Shown in pieces: positions 1 through 7,950 of a stretch of DNA of 64,000 bases (the first letter of the stretch is position 1; every line of letters starts with the position of its first letter). This stretch comes from Agarivorans sp. Toyoura001. Its GTDB lineage: Bacteria > Pseudomonadota > Gammaproteobacteria > Enterobacterales > Celerinatantimonadaceae. Both the position numbers and the translations under genes were made by a program. The notes under the pieces were generated by a model that was not told where the DNA came from, searched no databases, and worked only from the letters and a program-made list of their open reading frames with translations. Location: NCBI RefSeq assembly GCF_005405585.1, contig NZ_BJEQ01000003.1:186001-250000 (forward strand), read 5' to 3'.

Positions 1-1
1 T

Positions 2-502
2 TTGGTAGCAACCGATGTCGCAGCTCGAGGCTTAGATATTGACTCGCTTGATGCTGTGATTAACTACCACATTGCACGCGATGTAGAAGTGCATGTGCAC
101 CGCATTGGTCGTACCGGGCGTGCTGGCAGCAAAGGCTTGGCTTTTTCATTCTTTAGCGATAAAGAGCATTACAAAGTCGCCTTACTGGAAGACTACTTAA
201 GCCGCCCCATTGAAGACGAAGAACTTCCAGATATGTCTTTACTAAACAAGAAGCCAGCAGGTGCGTTAATGGCTACCCTGCAAATTGACGGCGGTAAGAA
301 ACAAAAAGTAAGAGCCGGCGATATTCTGGGTGCGTTAACGGGCGAAAATGGTATTAGCGGCGCACAAGTTGGCAAAATTAACCTGTTTGATAACCGCGCT
401 TATGTAGCAGTGGAGCGCGAAGTACTTAAGCAAGCACGTAAGAAGCTAGAGCACGGAAAAATGAAAGGCCGCTCGTTTAGAGTTAGACACCTAACTTGCT
501 AA
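2..502 (+). CDS. dbpA: ATP-dependent RNA helicase DbpA, C-terminal part (5' end outside window)
   Basis: DEAD-box RNA helicase that helps assemble the 50S ribosomal subunit. Only the last 166 codons lie here; the reading frame is open at the left edge, so the true start is upstream of the window. What remains begins in helicase motif V ([11 protein letters not shown]) and contains motif VI ([10 protein letters not shown]). The C-terminal RNA-binding domain follows (about residues 90-160), with the DbpA pattern [19 protein letters not shown], a GKI segment and [10 protein letters not shown] near the end. In DbpA this domain recognises 23S rRNA hairpin 92 (family knowledge). The domain and ending separate it from RhlE, SrmB and DeaD. 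The next gene is convergent and a perfect palindrome lies between the two stops. Confidence 0.94.
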   Translation: MVATDVAARGLDIDSLDAVINYHIARDVEVHVHRIGRTGRAGSKGLAFSFFSDKEHYKVALLEDYLSRPIEDEELPDMSLLNKKPAGALMATLQIDGGKKQKVRAGDILGALTGENGISGAQVGKINLFDNRAYVAVEREVLKQARKKLEHGKMKGRSFRVRHLTC

Positions 503-520
503 GTTAAGCAAACTAACACT

Positions 521-540
521 CCGCCAGTGATCACTGGCGG
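521..540. terminator. Perfect 20-bp palindrome between convergent genes
   Basis: CCGCCAGTGATCACTGGCGG reads the same on both strands and sits 18 bases after the dbpA stop and 2 bases from the stop of the convergent gene. It would form a GC-rich hairpin in either transcript. No T-run follows on either side, so it is not a classic intrinsic terminator. It may mark a shared 3' end or protect transcripts from decay. Confidence 0.5.
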
Positions 541-542
541 AC

Positions 543-1568
543 CTAATAGGTATTGTAATTAAAGACCAAACTCCCACCTTTTAGCACGCTGCCATAATTA
601 AATAGCAAACCAATACTTACATTATCTAACCAGCCCTCACCATATGCACCAGTACCCATTAACAAATCAAAACCAAATTCATAGTAATGTGGTGTTTGAA
701 AAGCCTCGTTAGTATTGCCAGTTAAATCAACCCGTGAAGCCGATAACTGCCCAGCAAATGAGATATCTAAAGCGCGACCAATAGGGTGAGCGTAATACAG
801 GGTATTACGCCAAGAACTTGCACCAATATTGACTTTATGAGGCTCAATCTCAGACCCAAAGCTCTCCCCATACATGTAAGAAAAGCGCGAGCGATACTTA
901 AGTTTGTGCTTACTCCAGCGCTTTTGATATTGCATCGCTAAGCTAGGGTGTAACATCCAAGCATTGAGCGAAAAATTGGTAAGTACTCCATCAAACACAG
1001 GTTGAAATATTTGGCTAATGGAATTGTTGTAAATATATTCTTGCTCTAAACGCCGAATACTTGTGCCTAATTCAGCACTAAAACGCCAATTTTTTATGCC
1101 ATCCCAATGGGAGCCGCCGGCTAAAAATGCTGAGTATACTTTAAGTTTTTCATGATCTCGGGTGGGGTCTAACTCTTCGTAAAGCGTGATATCGTGAAAT
1201 CGCTGGGTATAACCCAAACGGCCTGTGGCATAACTCTCCCATGCATGGCCATGCCAAGGAAGTGACAAGGTTAATGGTATGGTAATGGTTTTCAACTCAT
1301 TTTTGAGACGATTGGCATCATCGCCACCAAGGTTATCATCGTCGATGGGAATAAAGCCCGATGGGTCAAAATTAACAAAGCCAATGGTTACCGTTTCGCG
1401 ATCATGAATCACCGCATCGGCGGCAAAAGTCCCCGCTAAATTTCGCTGTATAATTGGTAAGATCTCACCTTCAAAATGTCCCTCTGCCAAAGCAGCATTA
1501 GCAGTGTTCCTAAGCAATGAGTATATCAAAACAACCAAGATACAACGTGAAGTTAATGATAGATTCAT
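543..1568 (-). CDS. Putative outer-membrane beta-barrel protein (solitary autotransporter-barrel-like)
   Basis: 341 residues with an N-terminal signal peptide (hydrophobic stretch about residues 8-20, likely cleavage after NANA). The mature part has many alternating hydrophobic/aromatic strands, for example FSAELGTSIRRL, HKLKYRSRFSYMYG and VSIGLLFNYGS, and it ends in an aromatic residue (FNYNTY), as outer-membrane barrels do. The pattern fits the solitary outer-membrane autotransporter-barrel family of marine gammaproteobacteria, but I assign that from general resemblance only. A small lipoprotein gene lies 21 bases upstream on the same strand, so the two are probably co-transcribed. The AAGG before the ATG is almost adjacent to it, so translation may depend on coupling to the upstream gene. 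Function unknown. Confidence 0.6.
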   Translation of the reverse strand: MNLSLTSRCILVVLIYSLLRNTANAALAEGHFEGEILPIIQRNLAGTFAADAVIHDRETVTIGFVNFDPSGFIPIDDDNLGGDDANRLKNELKTITIPLTLSLPWHGHAWESYATGRLGYTQRFHDITLYEELDPTRDHEKLKVYSAFLAGGSHWDGIKNWRFSAELGTSIRRLEQEYIYNNSISQIFQPVFDGVLTNFSLNAWMLHPSLAMQYQKRWSKHKLKYRSRFSYMYGESFGSEIEPHKVNIGASSWRNTLYYAHPIGRALDISFAGQLSASRVDLTGNTNEAFQTPHYYEFGFDLLMGTGAYGEGWLDNVSIGLLFNYGSVLKGGSLVFNYNTY

Positions 1569-1589
1569 CCTTGAATATACCCTTCTTAT

Positions 1590-1967
1590 CTACAAGCCTT
1601 TTAAACCTGAGGTATCTATATCTTTTAATGCTTGGTGCGCAATATCATCTTGACGTTGTTGCTCAAGTTTTTGCTGTTCAATAGCTATACGTGTTTGTCG
1701 CTGCAAGGCCTCTTCTTGAGATTCACACTGACGAAAGCCATCAGACCACCCTTGCGCATATTGCTTTTGCTGCTCAAAACGATTGATGTCTTTTTTGAAC
1801 TGGTCAAACAAACTTCCTCCAGCTTGATGTCCGCTATGGCAGCCATCTTCAAAGCCATCGGCGTAATCAACCGGATAGCCTTGTTCTTGCATCTGTTGCG
1901 ACTGACTTGCACAAGCAAATAGTGCGGTAGATATTGCCATTATCATGGTTAATTTGAGTATGTTCAA
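1590..1967 (-). CDS. Small lipoprotein, Gln-rich C-terminal half
   Basis: 125 residues. The first 19 form a lipoprotein signal with lipobox LFAC, so Cys19 would be acylated. The middle has Gly, Asp and Cys residues (YADGFEDGCHSG, and GWSDGFRQCESQ), resembling two short tandem units spaced about 40 residues apart, each with DGF followed by a Cys. The C-terminal third is a charged Gln/Glu helix (about residues 83-115), probably coiled coil. The start codon is TTG, chosen because AAGGAG sits six bases before it and the signal peptide begins there. It is likely co-transcribed with the barrel protein downstream. No known function. Confidence 0.65.
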   Translation of the reverse strand: MNILKLTMIMAISTALFACASQSQQMQEQGYPVDYADGFEDGCHSGHQAGGSLFDQFKKDINRFEQQKQYAQGWSDGFRQCESQEEALQRQTRIAIEQQKLEQQRQDDIAHQALKDIDTSGLKGL

Positions 1968-2065
1968 AACGTCTCCTTAAAAATGGATTTATTTTAGTTA
2001 AGTATAAGTACCATTTAATCGTTAGATTTACCAAAGAGCTAGGTGCTACCTCTTAAAAGTAGCAC

Positions 2066-2488
2066 CTAGTCATTTAATATAACTTTATCCAGATGGTAAC
2101 GCAGCGCTATAGCTATACATATTCTTAGCTCAGCCAAAGGCCAGGTTTGATTGGTAGGCAGTAAAATAGCGCGCTGTTTCTGATAACGAAACAAATTTGG
2201 GAACAAGGTTTTATACACCTCAACCAACTTTGTTTTACAATTTACGTATAAGCCTAAGTAGCCTGGCTGCTTAGCTTGCCAAGCTATTCGCAAGGTAGTG
2301 CCCGACTTTGTTTGTTCGGTGAGGTAGGCTAGCTCGCCCCACTTTAGGGTTTCGTGTAGCTCACCTACGCCCTCAGTTGTTTCGGCCACCGCTAAAATTT
2401 CTGCTCTTAATAACAACACTTGTTGCTGAATAGCAGCAGGATACTCTGAGATAGCAGCCTGCAGCTCTGGCTTTAATTGCCGCATCAT
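2066..2488 (-). CDS. DUF1801 domain protein
   Basis: 140 residues if translation starts at the ATG that shares its A with the TAA of the upstream GST gene (TAATG overlap). The longer reading frame begins inside that gene and is unlikely. The protein matches the DUF1801 (YdhG-like) fold family: an N-terminal helix, an ETLKWGELAYL segment (family pattern EtiKWg.P.Y), then GYLGLYVNCKT and a C-terminal helix. Family function is unknown; related small proteins have been linked to iron handling only by structural comparison. Coupling to a GST-like gene suggests a shared stress role, as inference. Confidence 0.75.
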   Translation of the reverse strand: MMRQLKPELQAAISEYPAAIQQQVLLLRAEILAVAETTEGVGELHETLKWGELAYLTEQTKSGTTLRIAWQAKQPGYLGLYVNCKTKLVEVYKTLFPNLFRYQKQRAILLPTNQTWPLAELRICIAIALRYHLDKVILND

Positions 2489-3087
2489 TACCAAGCCTTT
2501 GCCGATACTAATGCGCGCTGAAACAGCGGCCAAGAAACAAGGTGCTGCTGATAACGCCCAGCGGCTCCTTCAAACTCGATCCCATAATTAGTTAAACGCT
2601 GTGCCATTACCGCATAGTAAGCATCAAGCGCCCCTGCTTTGTTAAAGGCGAAACAACCATCAAATTGTTGCCAAATAGCACTTAGGCGCTGTAATTCAGT
2701 CTCAATCTTAGGAGCTAGGCTCGGTGGTAAGCCTTTTTCAAACTGAAAGGGCAAATACTGGCGAATAGCCAAAAATCCCGCATGCAATTCCGCCATATAG
2801 CTACGCGCTTGAGCACGCAATCTCGCTTCATTGGGGAAGAGCTGGCCATTAGCTTGCTCGTTAGCAAACTCGATAATCGCTAAGGAATCATGAATGACAA
2901 TATCTTCACACCTTAGCACTGGCACCAGCAAGCTAGGAGATAAGCTAGCTAACTGTTGTTGGTAACCCGCCTGGCCTAGAGGGACAGCAGTAAGCGAAAA
3001 TTCCAGTTCTGCTAACTGCATACAAAGATAGGTACGCAATGACCAAGTGGAATCACGCCCAACAATCAAGGTTAAATTCTGCTCCAT
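2488..3087 (-). CDS. Glutathione S-transferase family protein
   Basis: 199 residues. The thioredoxin-like N-terminal domain (about residues 1-80) shows the cis-proline segment LLVPVL and the glutathione-site motif HDSLAIIEFANE, the usual [ED]S.aI.e pattern. The all-alpha C-terminal domain follows (about residues 90-199). It resembles the maleylacetoacetate isomerase/YfcF-like cytosolic GSTs; the substrate cannot be read from sequence. An AGGGGAG Shine-Dalgarno sits five bases before the ATG. It overlaps the downstream DUF1801 gene by one base and follows the DMT exporter gene by one base, so the VOC-DMT-GST-DUF1801 genes look like one operon. Confidence 0.85.
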   Translation of the reverse strand: MEQNLTLIVGRDSTWSLRTYLCMQLAELEFSLTAVPLGQAGYQQQLASLSPSLLVPVLRCEDIVIHDSLAIIEFANEQANGQLFPNEARLRAQARSYMAELHAGFLAIRQYLPFQFEKGLPPSLAPKIETELQRLSAIWQQFDGCFAFNKAGALDAYYAVMAQRLTNYGIEFEGAAGRYQQHLVSWPLFQRALVSAKAW

Positions 3088-3088
3088 A

Positions 3089-3955
3089 TCAGCTCCCCTG
3101 CAACGTGGCTTTTAAACCTTTCTGACGACTGTATATAGTGAGTAAAATCCCCCCTAATACCAAACCCGCCGAGAGTATAAAGTTTAACCCAAGTGGCTCG
3201 CTAGCAAACAACCAACCGCCTGCCGCCGCAATTAAGGGTACCAATAACTGTAACACCGCCGCTTGGCTGGCCGACAAACTCCCCAACGCGATATACCAAA
3301 CCCAGTACCCCAATCCAGAAGCCAGAGCTCCCGAACTCAACGCTAGCAACACGCCATATACAGTCATGTTAGCTTGCATCGCTATCCAAGGTAGTAAAAC
3401 CACTAAAAATGGTAAGCTGCGCCAAAAGTTAAAACAGGTATCTCGGCTAGGGCTTAATGAACCTCGCCCATTTAAGGTATACACCCCCCACGCACAACCT
3501 GCCACTAGCATTAAAACAAAGCCGACCAATGATACCGATGCCTGTTCGCTTGGCGCTAATAAAACGACCAAACCGGCAAACGCGAAGGCAATACCAAGGC
3601 CTTCGCCCCAAAATAATCGGACACCTTTAACTATCGAAATACCCACCATGCTTAGTTGCACCGCCGCAAATAATATTAATGCGCCAATACCAGTATCCAA
3701 ATAAAGATAGGCAAATGAAAAACAAGCTGCATAACTAAACAGCATTACGCCCGACCACCAACTTCCCTTGCTTTGCTTTGCGCCAGAAGCAGGTTTTATC
3801 ACCAACAACAGCACCAAAGTAATAGCACCCGCCAACAAACGCACCGCGGTAAAGCTGGCAGCATCAATTTGTTGGTCCCCCAAAGCCAAGCGGCACAGTA
3901 CTGAATTACCCGCAAAAGCAATCAGCGCAATAAGAGTGGTCAAGTATGAGCGCAT
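3089..3955 (-). CDS. EamA/DMT-family transporter
   Basis: About 288 residues with ten predicted hydrophobic helices in two five-helix EamA repeats, the standard architecture of drug/metabolite exporters in the inner membrane. I start it at the ATG (MRSYLTTLIALIAF) ten bases after the stop of the VOC gene, because the longer frame adds a hydrophilic stretch that lies inside that gene. The small residues of the repeat are visible (GIGALILFAAVQL, and GYWVWYIALGSLSASQAAV near the end of the second repeat). The substrate is unknown; relatives export amino acids or metabolites. Confidence 0.85.
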   Translation of the reverse strand: MRSYLTTLIALIAFAGNSVLCRLALGDQQIDAASFTAVRLLAGAITLVLLLVIKPASGAKQSKGSWWSGVMLFSYAACFSFAYLYLDTGIGALILFAAVQLSMVGISIVKGVRLFWGEGLGIAFAFAGLVVLLAPSEQASVSLVGFVLMLVAGCAWGVYTLNGRGSLSPSRDTCFNFWRSLPFLVVLLPWIAMQANMTVYGVLLALSSGALASGLGYWVWYIALGSLSASQAAVLQLLVPLIAAAGGWLFASEPLGLNFILSAGLVLGGILLTIYSRQKGLKATLQGS

Positions 3956-3965
3956 AGGTTGGGAG

Positions 3966-4322
3966 TTACTCAAGCTCAGACCACACTGCAAATTCGTTAC
4001 CACTAGGTTCGCAAAAATGAAAGCGTCGCCCACCGGGGAAACTAAAAATTGCTTTAACTACCTTCCCGCCAGCTCGCTCTACTTTAGAAAGAGTCTGCTC
4101 TAAGTCTTGGCTATAAAACACCAGTAAGGCAGCACCGTTTTCGGTTGACGACTTTAACGGCGCTTGAAAAAAACCACCGTCTAAACCCTGCCCAGAAAAC
4201 GCGGTATATTGCTCACCAAAATCTTCAAACTGCCAAGCAAAAACGGAGCTGAAAAACCGCTTAGTGGCGATGAGATCGCTGCTGGGGAACTCTACGTAGT
4301 TCAGCTTTTCGTGCTGATTCAT
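3966..4322 (-). CDS. VOC-family (glyoxalase/bleomycin-resistance fold) protein
   Basis: 118 residues, one vicinal-oxygen-chelate domain of two beta-alpha-beta-beta-beta units. Visible landmarks are LNYVEFPSSDLIATKRFFSS at the start (entry strand plus helix), a GGFF turn, and the closing FCEPSGNEFAVW, where the family usually has D/EP.GN.f with a metal-binding acidic residue. This subgroup is annotated only as VOC or glyoxalase-like; the reaction is unknown. An AAGGAG seven bases upstream supports the start. First gene of a probable four-gene operon. Confidence 0.85.
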   Translation of the reverse strand: MNQHEKLNYVEFPSSDLIATKRFFSSVFAWQFEDFGEQYTAFSGQGLDGGFFQAPLKSSTENGAALLVFYSQDLEQTLSKVERAGGKVVKAIFSFPGGRRFHFCEPSGNEFAVWSELE

Positions 4323-4356
4323 TATTTCACTCCTTGAAAGCTAATTGGGTTAGCAC

Positions 4357-5148
4357 TTACATAAACAAAGTGCCTTGCATATAGGTTGTAGCATGCCCAG
4401 CAACAGTGACACTTTGCGCATTTAACTTGCAATGCAATACGCCACCACGGTTCGAAGCTTGGTAAGCCACCATTTTCTTTTTATCTAAACGCGCCGCCCA
4501 AAATGGTGTAAGTCCAATATAAATAGACCCAGTAACTGGATCTTCATATCCGCCATTGGCAGGCCAAAAGTAACGCAATACAAAATCGTAATCACGACCT
4601 TTAGCGGTAACAACCACATCATAAGGACCAAGGGTTCTAATTAACACTTCATCAATAACTATCGATTCAACCTACGCTTGCTGATCATAGACCAGGAAAT
4701 AAGCCTGTTGATTTCGCAAAACCTCACTCGGTTATATCTATACTCCATTTAATAGAGCATCTGGAATCTCTTGTATTGGCTGAGGTAGGTGAATGGGAAA
4801 ATCCATAGCAATTAAATGGTTTTCCGCACGGCGTACGCTTAGCTCTCCCACTTTAGAAGTCGCAAATCTTAGTTCTAAGGCCTCAGTATTGTTTTCAAAG
4901 AGAACGCGTGCAACTGCCAGCCTGGCTTGTCCACAAAAATCAATTTCACAAATAGGCGAGAACCAGCGGATAAAATAATAGTTGGTCGCGAGAGGTACTA
5001 AGAACGCGGTTTCAGACAAGTTGTTTTCTATGGCTATCGCCTGCATTAACGCGTCTTCCAGCCAACGTTCAAGAATGATCACCGCTGTCGGATTACCTTT
5101 AAATAAGTCTTGGCTAAAGCTATCCACTTGATGGATCTTCAAGTTCAT
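4357..5148 (-). pseudogene. PhzF-family isomerase, interrupted by three in-frame stops
   Basis: The N-terminal half (MNLKIHQVDSF, GNPTAVI, catalytic-type Glu in NNLSETAFLV, FSPICEIDFCG) and the C-terminal half (LGPYDVVVTAKGRDYDF, NGGYEDPVTGS, RGGVLHCKL) are both PhzF family and lie in the same frame. Between them, after LLNGV, the frame reads stop, I, stop, then PSEVLRNQQAYFLVYDQQA, another stop, then VESI. These are TAG (4738-4740), TAA (4732-4734) and a third TAG near 4669. The sequence between stops still looks like PhzF, so nothing large is missing. The usual CGHA and GSAHC motifs read CGQA and GSIYI, a further sign of decay. The ATG is supported by AAGGAA five bases upstream. Neither half is likely to be active alone. 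Confidence 0.85.
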
Positions 5149-5163
5149 TGTGTTCCTTGTCAT

Positions 5164-5455
5164 TAGACTAATTGCCTATTGTCAACTGGGGTAGAGATAT
5201 GAGCTCGTCAACTTTACAAGACGCACTCCTCTGAACAGTGAGCGAAAGATCACACATACACCTTTACATTAATCCAATATACGTTACACTTCGCTCGCTG
5301 GTAAAGGTTACAGCGGATATTTATGCCCCATACAAATGCGTTGATTTCTTAGATTTCATACCTGTTTGTTCGTAAGTAATTTCTGCATCTTTCGGCACCC
5401 TTTAACTTACCCGTTTTTGGTGTAAGTTTTATTTATTATATTTTGGAGATTACTC
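5164..5455 (+). promoter_or_regulatory. Upstream region and probable long 5' leader of the cold-shock gene
   Basis: 292 bases without a gene, between the decayed phzF-like gene (opposite strand) and the cold-shock gene. The last 110 bases are T-rich, and GGAG stands seven bases before the ATG. Cold-shock mRNAs of this family usually have a long structured leader; I cannot identify a clear -35/-10 pair or a cold-box here. Confidence 0.35.
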
Positions 5456-5656
5456 ATGGCTACAGGTCGCGTAAAATGGTTTGACGAGCAAAAAGGTTTT
5501 GGTTTCATCGAGCGTCCAGATGGTAAAGATGTATTCGTACATTTCCGCGCTATCAAAAGCGACGGTTACAAAACTTTAGCTGAAGGCCAAGAAGTACAGT
5601 TTGAAGTAGAAGAAGGTCCTAAGGGTCCTCAAGCTGCTAACGTAACTGTTGCTTAA
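5456..5656 (+). CDS. Cold-shock protein, CspA family
   Basis: 66 residues, a single cold-shock domain. RNP1 (KGFGFIER) and RNP2 (DVFVHFRAI) are intact, as is the opening GRVKWFDEQ. It binds single-stranded nucleic acid and acts as an RNA chaperone in the cytoplasm. Length and spacing fit the CspA/CspC/CspE group; which paralogue it is, and whether it is cold-inducible, cannot be decided from sequence. Single-gene transcript: long upstream region and an intrinsic terminator 60 bases after the stop. Confidence 0.95.
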   Translation: MATGRVKWFDEQKGFGFIERPDGKDVFVHFRAIKSDGYKTLAEGQEVQFEVEEGPKGPQAANVTVA

Positions 5657-5718
5657 GCTGCTCTTTAAGGCATAGTATCCAATTAGTCTTTGATTAGTTA
5701 GACACTAGCTTTAAGCTA

Positions 5719-5745
5719 AAAAAACGGCCTGCTTGGCCGTTTTTT
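5719..5745 (+). terminator. Intrinsic terminator of the cold-shock gene
   Basis: Stem AAAAACGGCC / GGCCGTTTTT with loop TGCTT, followed by a run of six T. The A-run on the other side lets it also serve the convergent racemase gene. Confidence 0.9.
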
Positions 5746-5773
5746 ATTGCCTGTAGAAAAGTAAACATAGCGA

Positions 5774-6466
5774 TCAATCCGCTAAAGCAAACTGCGAAGC
5801 TGCGGAAACATGAATAGCGGTAGTATCGTAAAGCCTAATAGCGGTATGTGATTGCTGCACCAACAAGCCAATCTCAGTACATCCTAAAATAATAGCCTCT
5901 GCCCCTGCGGCTTTAAGCTTTTCCATTTCTTGCAAATAAACATCTCTAGAGCTGTTTAACACCTTCCCCTGACATAACTCTTGATAAATAATGTTATGTA
6001 CTAACGCCATACCAACATCGTCGGGAACTAACACTTCTAAACCACGCTGTTGCAAGCGACCTTTGTAAAAATCCTGCTGCATAGTGAACTGAGTGCCTAA
6101 TAAACCCACTCGCTTAACACCGTCTTTAAGCAACTCGCTCGCAGTAGCATCAGCTATGTGCAGCAGAGGAATACTCAAAGCTTGCTCTACATCTTCTGCT
6201 ACTTTGTGCATTGTATTGGTAGCAATTAGCAGAAAATCTGCGCCTGAGGCTTGAACTGACAAACCAGCAGCGAGCATTTTTTCAGCTAAAGCCTGCCAAT
6301 CCCCCTGATGTTGCAAGCGTTCTATTTCAGCAAAATCGACACTGACTAGGTTTATTTTGGCTGAATGTAAGCCGCCTTTTGCATGCTTAACGGCAAGATT
6401 CAGTTGCTGGTAGTACATTAGGCTCGATTCCCAGCTCATGCCGCCTATAATGCCAATTGTTTTCAT
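5774..6466 (-). CDS. Aspartate/glutamate racemase family amino-acid racemase (YgeA-like)
   Basis: 230 residues. The family opening KTIGIIGGMSWESSLMYY is present. The C-terminal catalytic Cys lies in LGCTEIGLL. At the position of the first catalytic Cys the sequence reads ATNTMH, with Thr; this is the arrangement of the YgeA subgroup, where a Thr replaces one Cys and the enzyme races bulky amino acids rather than aspartate (family knowledge). Thus it probably makes D-amino acids for the cell wall or for signalling. The start is the second of two adjacent ATGs, five bases after GAGG. It follows the DUF2164 gene by about 20 bases. Confidence 0.85.
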   Translation of the reverse strand: MKTIGIIGGMSWESSLMYYQQLNLAVKHAKGGLHSAKINLVSVDFAEIERLQHQGDWQALAEKMLAAGLSVQASGADFLLIATNTMHKVAEDVEQALSIPLLHIADATASELLKDGVKRVGLLGTQFTMQQDFYKGRLQQRGLEVLVPDDVGMALVHNIIYQELCQGKVLNSSRDVYLQEMEKLKAAGAEAIILGCTEIGLLVQQSHTAIRLYDTTAIHVSAASQFALAD

Positions 6467-6488
6467 CATAACCTCAATGCTCACCCAG

Positions 6489-6737
6489 CTACCATTTGGT
6501 AGGCTTTTCTATTTCATATAGATCGTCTGCAATGTTATCGATACGCTTTTGCATTACTACTTGTGCATCTTGCAAGCCTTGGTTGTAATAAAATGCGCCA
6601 ATTTCTTCAGAGAAAAAATCCAATAGAAACTCTGCATCGAACTGACCAATTTCAACATCTAACTGTTGCTCACAATAACTTTGGACTTTACTCACTAATG
6701 CGCGTTTTTGATCAACTGAAAACTCAATAGCAGACAT
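6489..6737 (-). CDS. DUF2164 family protein
   Basis: 82 residues, matching the DUF2164 pattern: IEFSVDQKRALV at the start, then IGQFDAEFLLDFF, EEIGAFYYNQGLQDA and an acidic end, YEIEKPT. Cytoplasmic, function unknown. The second possible ATG is chosen because AGGA stands about nine bases before it, whereas the first ATG directly abuts that AGGA. It lies two bases after the acetyltransferase gene and is probably co-transcribed with it and with the racemase. Confidence 0.8.
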   Translation of the reverse strand: MSAIEFSVDQKRALVSKVQSYCEQQLDVEIGQFDAEFLLDFFSEEIGAFYYNQGLQDAQVVMQKRIDNIADDLYEIEKPTKW

Positions 6738-6739
6738 GG

Positions 6740-7273
6740 TTAACATTCCTCTAGAACTCGTTGTTCCAATTCATCTATTTGTTGCTCGGTTTTAATTTGC
6801 TGCTGCCAATAACCCACATTGACCCATTCGCCGAATTTTCGCCCTACCTTTTCAAACTCAGCCACCTTATGAAAACCCAAGCGCTCGTGAATAGCCACGC
6901 TAGCAGGGTTAGGTAAAGCAATACCCGCGATAACAGTAGCAATAGGATAATCCTGAAGGCGGTTTAACAAAGCTTGGTACAGCTGAGTACCAACTCCTTT
7001 GCCAGCAGTGCTATGCGCGACATAAATGGAGCTTTCAACGGAAAAGCGATAGGCACTGCGTCCTTTCCAAGGGCTCACATAGGCATAACCCAATATCTCA
7101 CCTTGCTGTTCGTACACCAACCACAGCAGCTCTTTTTGCAGAGTTACAACCCGCGAAGCGATATCACTAGGCTCAACTTGCCGTTCTTCAAAGGTGGCAC
7201 GACTGTTTTCAATAAAATAATTGTAAATACTGCAAATTTGCGGGCAATCACTTAACAGTGCATCTCTGATCAT
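6740..7273 (-). CDS. GNAT N-acetyltransferase, phosphinothricin/methionine-sulfone acetyltransferase-like
   Basis: 177 residues from ATG at 7273 (AAGGA five bases upstream). The sequence follows the Pat/MddA group: IRDALLSDCPQICSIYNYFI, then RATFEERQ (substrate side), YAYVSPWKGRSAYRFSVESSIYV, the acetyl-CoA loop GKGVGTQLYQALL, and the LGF segment (HERLGFHKVAEFEKVGRKFGEW). The family acetylates the amino group of phosphinothricin, methionine sulfone/sulfoximine or similar amino-acid analogues. A C-terminal Glu/Gln-rich tail of about 20 residues is extra. Confidence 0.85.
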   Translation of the reverse strand: MIRDALLSDCPQICSIYNYFIENSRATFEERQVEPSDIASRVVTLQKELLWLVYEQQGEILGYAYVSPWKGRSAYRFSVESSIYVAHSTAGKGVGTQLYQALLNRLQDYPIATVIAGIALPNPASVAIHERLGFHKVAEFEKVGRKFGEWVNVGYWQQQIKTEQQIDELEQRVLEEC

Positions 7274-7950
7274 GGTTATCCTTTTCCTATCGAATACCGC
7301 TCTGTATTCACCAAACAACTTGCTCGACTATCAGCGACTTAAAAACAAAGCCAACTTGATACAGACGAAAGAAAAAAATTTGATGACTATCCTTCCACAA
7401 GATTATGCTTCAATGTTGAAACTAAGCGGGGCTATAAGCACTCTAAAACAGAACTAAACTACACCCACAATAAAACATTTTCCCAAGATTAGAAGGGGAA
7501 TGTTTATACCGCTTAACCTGCTAGATGCACGACATCTTGTGTGGCCGTTGCTCGCCGTAAACTCCACCAACACCGAATGATAAAAAGTAGCAGTGCCCAA
7601 CTTAGTGACTTAAACCCTTCGTTCTCTTAACGAGAGTGCGCCGTCAGCATCGAAAGGAAAGTAGAGGAGAGGTCAGTAAATAATCGACGTGACCACCGGA
7701 TTGGCAGCGCTTAACTTCAAGCGAATTCTATATTTGAGCTCTACACATCCAACTAGCGTTACTACCCTCAAACGACATTACTCAAATGTGTAAACAAAAG
7801 TTGCTTCTAAAGCGTTAGCACTAACACACATTTGCTAGTTTTTCGATCATAAGTATTGTAGGACAAATTAGACCAAAGTATAGTGCAAAAAAAACGGACA
7901 GATAGGTTAATAAGCAAACGAATTATAGAGTTATTTATCAAGGAGCTTTC
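7274..7950. other. 677-bp intergenic region, no recognised gene
   Basis: Only short frames are present (for example 61 codons from 7272 and 26 codons from 7500), none with family resemblance. Structures I can see: CGCTT/AAGCG hairpin around 7708-7723, and a 9-bp inverted repeat CAAATGTGT (7783-7791) / ACACATTTG (7826-7834) enclosing a short GTTAG/CTAAC stem. The last 100 bases are A/T-rich and probably hold the promoter of the following gene. The 7490-7730 stretch is less AT-rich and may be a degraded gene or an RNA; I cannot say which. Confidence 0.4.

Noticed and set aside
3138-3704. 188-codon plus-strand frame
   Set aside because: Antisense shadow of the DMT transporter gene; rich in Pro, Asn and Lys as expected from reversed membrane codons.
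4669-4740. Recoding (selenocysteine or pyrrolysine) to explain the stops in the phzF-like gene
   Set aside because: TAG, TAA and TAG are mixed, no TGA is involved, no recoding structure is visible, and other key motifs are also altered. Decay is simpler.
7272-7457. 61-codon plus-strand frame next to the long gap
   Set aside because: Overlaps the start of the acetyltransferase gene in antisense, no ribosome site and no similarity.
7700-7730. attC-like integron recombination site
   Set aside because: Only a short CGCTT/AAGCG stem; no full core sites and no cassette genes.
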